In this document: piece by piece, positions 58,575 to 64,000 of the stretch
Layout: each line of letters opens with the position of its first letter
Numbering within the stretch: position 1 is the first letter of the stretch
NCBI GenBank assembly: GCA_013112575.1
Contig: JABFGG010000013.1
Location: 1-64,000, forward strand
DNA from: Chloroflexota bacterium
GTDB taxonomy: Bacteria > Chloroflexota > Anaerolineae > Anaerolineales > UBA11579
Length of the DNA: 64,000 bases
Direction: 5' to 3'
Notes under the pieces: generated by a model
Told to the model about the DNA's origin: nothing
The model's input: the letters and a program-made list of their open reading frames with translations, nothing else
Databases searched by the model: none
Made by a program: the position numbers and the translations under genes

Positions 58575-59816
58575 CTAGTTAATTTCCTGGGCCTGCAAAA
58601 CTTGCGGCTCGCCAGGCAGCGGGGGTTTGGGGAACAGTAAACGTAATATGGGCGGTGTCAGCAGCGTGGTCAGCACCACCATGATCACAGCAATAGATAA
58701 TTCCGTCTGGGTGATAAAGCCTTCCGTGATGCCCACCGTGGCCACGATCAACACCACCTCGCCGCGCGGCACCATGCTGAAACCCAGTTGCAAAGATTCC
58801 CTTAACGGGAACCTGGCAAGCAGCCCACCCAGGCCCGAACCAATGATCTTGGACAAAATAGCGGTGAGCAGCAACGCTACCAATAGCGGCAAACTGGAGG
58901 CATCCAACTCCCGGAAATTGGCCTCCAGCCCTACAGACACGAAGAAGACGGGTACAAAGACGCCGTAGGCGATAGACGAAAAGCCCTGCTCGATCTGGCC
59001 CTTCAATTCTGTGCGTCCAAAGAAAAGGCCCGCAAGGAACGCGCCGATGATCGTCGCCATGCTGCCCAAATACTCTGCCGACCAGGCATATACGATCATG
59101 GTCACGAAAGTGAATGCCACCACGTTCTGACTGACCGGCATACGCTCGACCCAGTTGATGACGCGCGGGATGATGAAATAGCCGATCAGCATGGCTCCCG
59201 CCAGATATAAGACCATGCGAAGCACAATCAAAAAGACGCCGCCTGCAGCCAACTGGTCTGCGCCGCTACCGCCCAAAACGGTGAGGAAAACAGAAACCCC
59301 CAACACCACCAGGATGTCATCGATTACCGCCGCACCCAACAAACTGACCCCTGCGCGGCTGCGCAACACGCGCAGTTCCATGAGGGTTTGCGCAGAAATG
59401 CTGACGCTGGTGGGTGCCAGCAGCAGACCTATGAATAAAGCTTCAGCAGGCGCAAAGCCCAGCCAGTCGGCGACGAAGTAACCCATGCCCAGCGGTGCCA
59501 AAAAACCCATCACGCCTGCAATGACCGAAGCGCGCCCCGATTGGGCCAGGTCTGAGATGTGCAATTCCAGCCCGGCGATGAACATGAGCATCAGCACGCC
59601 CAGCTCGGCCAGGAAAGTGATTGTTTCCTCTATCAGATGAATATCGGTGAAAATGCCCCAGTGCAGCATGTCCAGCGCGGTGGGACCCAGCAGTAGACCG
59701 GCCAGCACTTCACCGGCTACGGCAGGCTGGCCGAGGCGCACGCTGATAAGGCCACCAAGTTTAGCGGCGGAGATGATGAGGGCCAGTACGATGAGGAATT
59801 GCAGGAAGGGTAACAA
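58575..59816 (-). CDS. CPA2-family Na+(K+)/H+ antiporter
   Basis: The start is a TTG at 59816 (AAGGA upstream); the product has 413 residues with about 12 membrane helices. The Na_H_Exchanger pattern is present: LGQPAVAGEVLAGLLLGPTALD, a polar GLLLAPTSVSISAQTL helix, AAVIDDILVVLGVS with the paired acidic residues, and GMVPRGE-like SMVPRGEVVLIVATVG near the end. There is no RCK/TrkA_N C-terminal domain. It is followed by a PII-like gene that may sense the cell state for it. Confidence 0.9.
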   Translation of the reverse strand: MLPFLQFLIVLALIISAAKLGGLISVRLGQPAVAGEVLAGLLLGPTALDMLHWGIFTDIHLIEETITFLAELGVLMLMFIAGLELHISDLAQSGRASVIAGVMGFLAPLGMGYFVADWLGFAPAEALFIGLLLAPTSVSISAQTLMELRVLRSRAGVSLLGAAVIDDILVVLGVSVFLTVLGGSGADQLAAGGVFLIVLRMVLYLAGAMLIGYFIIPRVINWVERMPVSQNVVAFTFVTMIVYAWSAEYLGSMATIIGAFLAGLFFGRTELKGQIEQGFSSIAYGVFVPVFFVSVGLEANFRELDASSLPLLVALLLTAILSKIIGSGLGGLLARFPLRESLQLGFSMVPRGEVVLIVATVGITEGFITQTELSIAVIMVVLTTLLTPPILRLLFPKPPLPGEPQVLQAQEIN

Positions 59817-59899
59817 AAATTATCCTTGGGTGAAGAACTTATTCAAATATATAGAAGCGCCATCGGCAGAGTATTTTACCAACTCGCTAAATGTCTCAT

Positions 59900-60736
59900 T
59901 CAAGGAACGGTCACACTCAGATCCATGAAATCAACCTGGGAATTGCCCTGTTCACCTGCTCCAGCACCGACGCCAATGAAACCGTCGGTATGCACGTCAT
60001 CCTGCACGCTGCCGAGTTGGGTACCGTTGAGCGAGAGGGTCAGCAGGTTGCCGTTGCAGGTGGCAGTGATGTCGTTGAGAGCGTTGTCGTCATTATTGAT
60101 GATGAGGGAAGTTTCTTCCTCGATCATGACCTTATCTTCATAATAAGCACCACCGGTGTTGGTGATCTTCATGATGCCCCACAGCCCATCGGCATAAATG
60201 TAGAACTCGTACCAGCCTGCATCGGAATAACGGCACATCAGGCTGATGAAGGTCCAGGGGCGTACCAGGGCAAACTCGGCCTGGGTGTTGATGGTCACGT
60301 CGGGCGAACCGAGATCGGTTTCGTATACGGCGGCGATGTTGCTGTAGCGTTTGGGCATGACCAGATGGAATTCATCCTTTTTGATCTCGGCGTCGTAGGT
60401 GGCGATTTGGGGCTTAAAGTCGGCGTCCACCAGAGCCTGGATGCTGCTGCGCCACCAGGGGAAATGCCGCCAGCCAGTGAGGTTGCTGAACTCGGTTGAA
60501 TACAGCAGCTGGCCGGATGGCAGGCCGCTTTCTTCCGAAGGGGTAGTGGTATTGGTGGGGGCGACCTCTTCGTCCACGGGAGCCGTCGTCTCGGTGGCTT
60601 CGTCAACCGGGGCTGGTGTGGGTGCTTCCCCTTCGGTGGGGGTGGGGAATTCGACGGGTGGGTCGTTGGTGGCGCCCCCGATGTTGCAGGCCATAATAGA
60701 GAGTAGCAAAACAATTACGATCAGCAGCTTCTTCAT
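59900..60736 (-). CDS. Lipoprotein with beta-sandwich domain, unknown
   Basis: ATG 60736 gives 278 residues. The signal peptide MKKLLIVIVLLLSIMAC has a lipobox Cys at residue 17, followed by a Pro/Thr/Glu linker (~20-70). The rest has a beta-rich concanavalin-like pattern (YSTEFSNLTGWRHFPWW, FALVRPWTFISLMCRYSDAGWYEFYIYADG, NGNLLTLSLNGTQLGSVQDD, GFIGVGAGAG), like the DUF1080-type glycan-binding sandwich. A binding role outside the cell is inferred. It starts 1 base after the stop of the AdoHcyase-like gene. Confidence 0.7.
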   Translation of the reverse strand: MKKLLIVIVLLLSIMACNIGGATNDPPVEFPTPTEGEAPTPAPVDEATETTAPVDEEVAPTNTTTPSEESGLPSGQLLYSTEFSNLTGWRHFPWWRSSIQALVDADFKPQIATYDAEIKKDEFHLVMPKRYSNIAAVYETDLGSPDVTINTQAEFALVRPWTFISLMCRYSDAGWYEFYIYADGLWGIMKITNTGGAYYEDKVMIEEETSLIINNDDNALNDITATCNGNLLTLSLNGTQLGSVQDDVHTDGFIGVGAGAGEQGNSQVDFMDLSVTVP

Positions 60737-60737
60737 T

Positions 60738-61826
60738 TTATTCCTCCAGGCCCAATTCTTGGGCAATCGCTGTCAGGTCTTCGTCCGGCCAGTGTTGTCG
60801 CCAGGTGTTCACCAGCCAGTTATCCATTTCTTCCGGCAAGGGGTGGATGCCCGGACCATAGGCGTCTGGGTTGGTGGCCCAGGCTTCTAAGGCCATGATG
60901 TGGGCGGCCAGCGGTGGGTCAATAAATTTATTTATGGTGGGCCATTCGTTGTGGAAATTAAGCGGTATTTCGCGCCCACCCATGATTTCCTCATCCGCAT
61001 ATGCCGGGCCAAATTCATCTTCGGCCCCCAGGTTGACGAGGGTGGGTTGATTGGCGCGCATCCAATCGGGGGGCAGGGCTTCGCTGAGGAAAGCGGGGAT
61101 GCCGGTAACTAAAACAACAATATCAGTTTGGGCAAGGATACCTTGCAGGTCAGGGTTGGGTGTGCCATCCACAGCCGTGAAGCCATCCTCTGTGGCGCGC
61201 TGGCGTTTAGCGACATCCGTATCGACGACGCTGACTTGTGCACTGGCGGTACGGGCGATAAAGGCCAGTCCGCGCCCGATCTTGCCATAACCGAACTGGG
61301 TCAGGCGTTTGCCTTCCAGAGAGTCATCTGGCCGCAACAGTTTCCAAGCGCGTACGAAACCGTCGCCGGTGCCAAAGAAGCCCTCAATATTTTTGGCCTT
61401 GGAGTTGTCGGCGCTGATTATGGTTGTGTCGATATCTTGATAGTGGTGGATGCCGGTGCGGGTGACCTCGGCAGCAAAACTCGGCACTTGTTGGCGGCCC
61501 AGCGCGGCGTTGACATCGATATAAACATCACTATGTTGCACGGCTTCGGTAGGAGTGAGAACAGGGATGTTGGCGCGTGTCAACTCGGCGAGTACGGGCT
61601 CATCTGCAGGTGTCGGCATAATGTGAGCGATGATGGGGTTTGCGCCGCCTGCCACCAAGGCTTCCAGCATCACTAATGAATTACGTACCAGGACGTGTCC
61701 AAAAACCACGTCAAGGCCGTCAAAAGGTCTTTCCTCATGATAGCGCTCGATCAGGTTACTCAATAAAGGCAGTTCGCCTTTTTCAGCAAGGTGTTTGGGA
61801 TTGGCGAAGTAGTCCTGGAGCGACAT
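60738..61826 (-). CDS. S-adenosylhomocysteine hydrolase-like NAD-binding protein
   Basis: The product has 362 residues. The NAD-binding domain has the GxGxxG motif in LTQFGYGKIGRGLAFIARTASAQVSVVDTD (~residue 172-201), then VVLVTGIPAFLSEALPPDWMRANQPTLVNLGAEDEFGP. The N-terminal part (~30-150) carries FGHVLVRNSLVMLEALVAGGA like AdoHcyases. The family length is usually 420-480, so substrate-binding parts are shorter and canonical residues are not all visible. It is probably a divergent dehydrogenase of the AdoHcyase group. It precedes the lipoprotein gene. Confidence 0.65.
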   Translation of the reverse strand: MSLQDYFANPKHLAEKGELPLLSNLIERYHEERPFDGLDVVFGHVLVRNSLVMLEALVAGGANPIIAHIMPTPADEPVLAELTRANIPVLTPTEAVQHSDVYIDVNAALGRQQVPSFAAEVTRTGIHHYQDIDTTIISADNSKAKNIEGFFGTGDGFVRAWKLLRPDDSLEGKRLTQFGYGKIGRGLAFIARTASAQVSVVDTDVAKRQRATEDGFTAVDGTPNPDLQGILAQTDIVVLVTGIPAFLSEALPPDWMRANQPTLVNLGAEDEFGPAYADEEIMGGREIPLNFHNEWPTINKFIDPPLAAHIMALEAWATNPDAYGPGIHPLPEEMDNWLVNTWRQHWPDEDLTAIAQELGLEE

Positions 61827-62014
61827 GGGGAAATTGTATCAGGGAGGAAGGAGAATGGTGGATTGGTGTTATTTGATTGAAGATTCGGTTACGATATCTG
61901 GACCGATGATGCCTGTGATGCAGATGACCGTCATCCCACCACCATTCTAAGTCATGGTTTGAATTAGATAATGTCGATTCTGTTGTAATAAGGGATTTAC
62001 TATAGGAAATTAAA

Positions 62015-63202
62015 ATGAAGCCGATTATGCAACATGTTTTTGTAGTCCTAAGTGTGTTGTTAGTCAGTTGCTCCTCTCCTGAGGATTTTGAAACCACAGT
62101 ATCTTTGGCAACTGATCCTATTCTCACTTATTCCCCCGCGGTTGGAATTCCCACGCTCACTGAAGAGAACATCACGAGGTTGCCAACTGCCACGACTAAA
62201 GTGACAATCACCTCTACTGCTCCGCCTACTATGGCTGATGAAGAAGGCTACATATGGATAAGCCCACCTCAAAACCAGCTTGTTTTTACGAAAATTGGAG
62301 TGCAGTTAGGTATTGTTGAATACGTTGAGTTACCGGCGGGATGTTCTGGTGTTATTGCAACGCACAAGAAATTCTTTTGCAGGTCTTCCGAACAAGAGCT
62401 ATATCTAATCGATATAGCTTCGATGGAAAAGGAAGCTACGCCAATCAGTGGTTCTGGTTTTCTAGATATATCTTCAAATGAGCAACATTTTTTATATGAG
62501 GTCTTTGATGAAGTTTCGGGAAATTACGTTATCTCTTCATATGATCATATAAACAAAACTAGCCAAATTATCCTGAGTACACCCGTTAAGTTATCGGGGA
62601 GAGGGTGGTTTGTCGCTCCATCTGTATCCTCGGATGGTTCGAGGTTACTCGTTTCAATGCTTTTTGATGACAGCCAACCATTCCAAGTATTTTTTTATGC
62701 GAAAGACAACATTGAAGCCGAGCAACTTTCCAATCTTGAGGGATACAGTACTGGCGAAACGGCCTGGTCTCCAACAGGGGACAAGTTGATATTTAATGTA
62801 ATTGCTGAGGATAATAGACAAGAGATCTATTATCCTCAGGATCTATTCCTCTATGATCTTGAGACAGAACAATTTAACTTATTTGAATTTGGGGCATTTC
62901 AACCAGTTCCAGGTTACTCTGCCTGGTCACCAGATGGCGCCAGAGTCGCTCTGGTCAACACGATTGAAATTTGCATTATTGATGTTTCAGATGTTTCACA
63001 TGATTGCTTTGATTACACTGAAAGTCTAGGGAATTCTATTATCTTCTCATATGACTGGTCTCCAAATGGAGAAATGCTTGCCTTGTTGGTTAAATTGGAA
63101 GAGACTGGAGATGTTGCAGTGGCTGTGTTTAATCCTGCGAATGAGAAGATCAGAATAATTACTGATAGAGTGGAAGGGTTATTTATTAATTGGACCAGAT
63201 AG
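62015..63202 (+). CDS. TolB-like beta-propeller lipoprotein
   Basis: The product has 395 residues. The signal peptide ends in LVSCSS with the lipobox Cys at residue 19, followed by a Thr/Pro-rich linker (~25-75). The body has WD40/TolB-type blades: SPSVSSDGSRLLVSMLF-like APSVSSDGSRLLVSMLF, TAWSPTGDKLIFNVIAED, SAWSPDGARVALVNT and YDWSPNGEMLALLVKL. It is AT-rich compared with its neighbours. Role unknown; it is probably an exposed binding or assembly lipoprotein. AGGAAAT precedes the ATG. Confidence 0.75.
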   Translation: MKPIMQHVFVVLSVLLVSCSSPEDFETTVSLATDPILTYSPAVGIPTLTEENITRLPTATTKVTITSTAPPTMADEEGYIWISPPQNQLVFTKIGVQLGIVEYVELPAGCSGVIATHKKFFCRSSEQELYLIDIASMEKEATPISGSGFLDISSNEQHFLYEVFDEVSGNYVISSYDHINKTSQIILSTPVKLSGRGWFVAPSVSSDGSRLLVSMLFDDSQPFQVFFYAKDNIEAEQLSNLEGYSTGETAWSPTGDKLIFNVIAEDNRQEIYYPQDLFLYDLETEQFNLFEFGAFQPVPGYSAWSPDGARVALVNTIEICIIDVSDVSHDCFDYTESLGNSIIFSYDWSPNGEMLALLVKLEETGDVAVAVFNPANEKIRIITDRVEGLFINWTR

Positions 63203-63321
63203 CAAATAGAATCGGTTCCTAACTAGCTCTGCATGGTGGAGACTAATTACCTTGATTCCAGACCACTACTGCGGGTGTAAATGCTTTGCTAAAATTGTTT
63301 GTTATCTGTAATTGTCTGTGT

Positions 63322-64000
63322 TCATTTGCGATTGAAGGTGAACTCATTGTAGTTGGTCACGATTTCAAAGCCTAGTTTCTCGTAGATATGGATGGCCTGT
63401 TGGTTGGCAGCCTGGACCGTCAGCGAGATATCGCCCACGGTTTTCAGCAGGTCCTGGCAAAGGGCTGCGGTGACGGCTTTGCCAAATCCCCGGCCGCGTG
63501 CATCTGGGTGTGTGGTGATGTTGCCCAGTGCAGCCAGTTTGTATTCAGCCGAATAGACATGAATACCAGCAATGCTGACCAGTTGCTCTTCATCATCGCG
63601 CAAGCCAAAATATTTGCCCGTAGCCAACATGCGTTCGGTGAACCAGTGACCGGGGTAGCTACTGGAGTAAAGCGCTTCAATGTCATCCAGATCGCTGTGT
63701 ATCAAGGCCCGGATGTCAAAAGTGTCCACGCTAACCTGTGTCACTTTAGTGATATCTGTCAGCGCCATGATGTAGTGCTCGCCTGCATCCTCAAGGTCGT
63801 ATGTGTCTTGCAGGGGTTCTTCCAGGCGGGGGCTGATCAGGCTGTAAAAACGGTTGGGCAGCAAATGGGCAATATCCCCGATAAGCGCCAGCATTTCATC
63901 GGTATTGTGGTTGTCGATGGCCAAAAAGATGGGGATGTCGAGAGCCGTAAAGAGTAGAGCTACAGCGGTTATGTCTTCGCCATCTTTGCAGGCATACCAG
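63322..64000 (-). CDS. GNAT acetyltransferase, N-terminus outside window
   Basis: The frame stays open to the window edge (YACKDGEDITAVALLFTALD precedes the in-frame TTG at 63924), so the true start lies beyond base 64000. The visible part has at least 225 residues. The C-terminal GNAT domain has the acetyl-CoA motif ARGRGFGKA with the preceding NITTHPD strand, then NQQAIHIYEKLGFEIVTNYNEF. The N-terminal part (LAIDNHNTDEMLALIGDIAHLLPNRFYSLI) looks like the first half of a two-domain GNAT protein. The substrate is unknown. Confidence 0.85.
   Translation of the reverse strand, partial: WYACKDGEDITAVALLFTALDIPIFLAIDNHNTDEMLALIGDIAHLLPNRFYSLISPRLEEPLQDTYDLEDAGEHYIMALTDITKVTQVSVDTFDIRALIHSDLDDIEALYSSSYPGHWFTERMLATGKYFGLRDDEEQLVSIAGIHVYSAEYKLAALGNITTHPDARGRGFGKAVTAALCQDLLKTVGDISLTVQAANQQAIHIYEKLGFEIVTNYNEFTFNRK

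Noticed and set aside
61853-61946. GAATGGTGG ... CCACCATTC inverted repeat
   Set aside because: Arms are only 9 bases and 76 bases apart; this may be chance.
1-64000. Insertion sequences, integrases or prophage genes
   Set aside because: No transposase, integrase or phage structural gene was recognised on either strand, although AT-rich patches (22.6-24.0, 37.8-38.8 and 62.0-63.2 kb) suggest transfer.

Overview
The window looks like part of a Chloroflexota chromosome, most likely class Anaerolineae. This rests on inference rather than a marker search: the tuf-rpmG-trnW-secE-nusG-rplKAJL order, a moderate GC content, many Cys-anchored lipoproteins with Pro/Thr/Glu-rich linkers, frequent GTG/TTG starts, and several genes that appear to be leaderless. 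No intergenic stretch exceeds 300 bases. The longest (8494-8736, 16739-16942, 40022-40292, 46560-46823, 54806-55055) hold promoters, operators, repeats or nothing that I can recognise (54806-55055).

1-4.8 kb is a translation block: the 3' end of tuf, rpmG, tRNA-Trp, secE, a nusG with a very long acidic N-terminus, then rplK, rplA, rplJ and rplL. rplK and rplA each carry a near-identical structured leader that resembles the L1-binding site of 23S rRNA. rplJ carries an L10-type leader with an attenuator-like hairpin. The block ends in a strong terminator after rplL, and rpoBC does not follow. 4.9-8.5 kb holds a two-component pair, a membrane-anchored lytic transglycosylase and a four-helix membrane protein.

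8.6-22.5 kb is a mixed accessory region: a PadR-controlled ABC-2 exporter, an SDR oxidoreductase, a SRPBCC protein plus esterase divergent from a TetR regulator, a second two-component system with a small Gly/Asp/Phe-rich membrane protein, an ArsR/YCII pair, a dual-specificity-like phosphatase, a GT-C-like membrane protein, an AlkX/YcaQ-like protein and a beta-propeller lipoprotein.

22.6-27.4 kb is the most interesting locus. It is one tightly coupled minus-strand operon: nurA, a small HAS-barrel-like gene, herA, an AT-rich gene with a HEPN-type Rx4H motif, an AT-rich unknown gene and a frameshifted zinc-ribbon gene. The overlaps are 1-4 nt. It reads like a HerA-NurA based defence or repair island.

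27.5-34 kb carries a TetR regulator, a LolD/FtsX-type ABC pair and an ABC-2 exporter operon. 34.1-36.4 kb has a Crp/Fnr regulator with a palindromic site placed for activation of a 34-residue membrane peptide plus a DUF2892-type gene, then a small lipoprotein and a SIMPL protein. 36.5-40 kb holds a serine hydrolase preceded by a leaderless 15-codon ORF, an AT-rich DUF4160/DUF2442 pair and a secreted trypsin-like protease. 40.3-43.6 kb is a pyruvate (or branched 2-oxoacid/acetoin) dehydrogenase E1alpha-E1beta-E2 operon without E3.

43.7-64 kb contains a large beta-helix surface protein, a VOC dioxygenase-like protein, a Lon-N-domain protein, a YprB-type nuclease, a VCBS-repeat protein, an MrfA-like helicase with an inserted HNH nuclease, a PAS-GGDEF-EAL protein, a PII-like protein with a CPA2 antiporter, two more lipoproteins, an AdoHcyase-like dehydrogenase and a GNAT gene that runs off the window.
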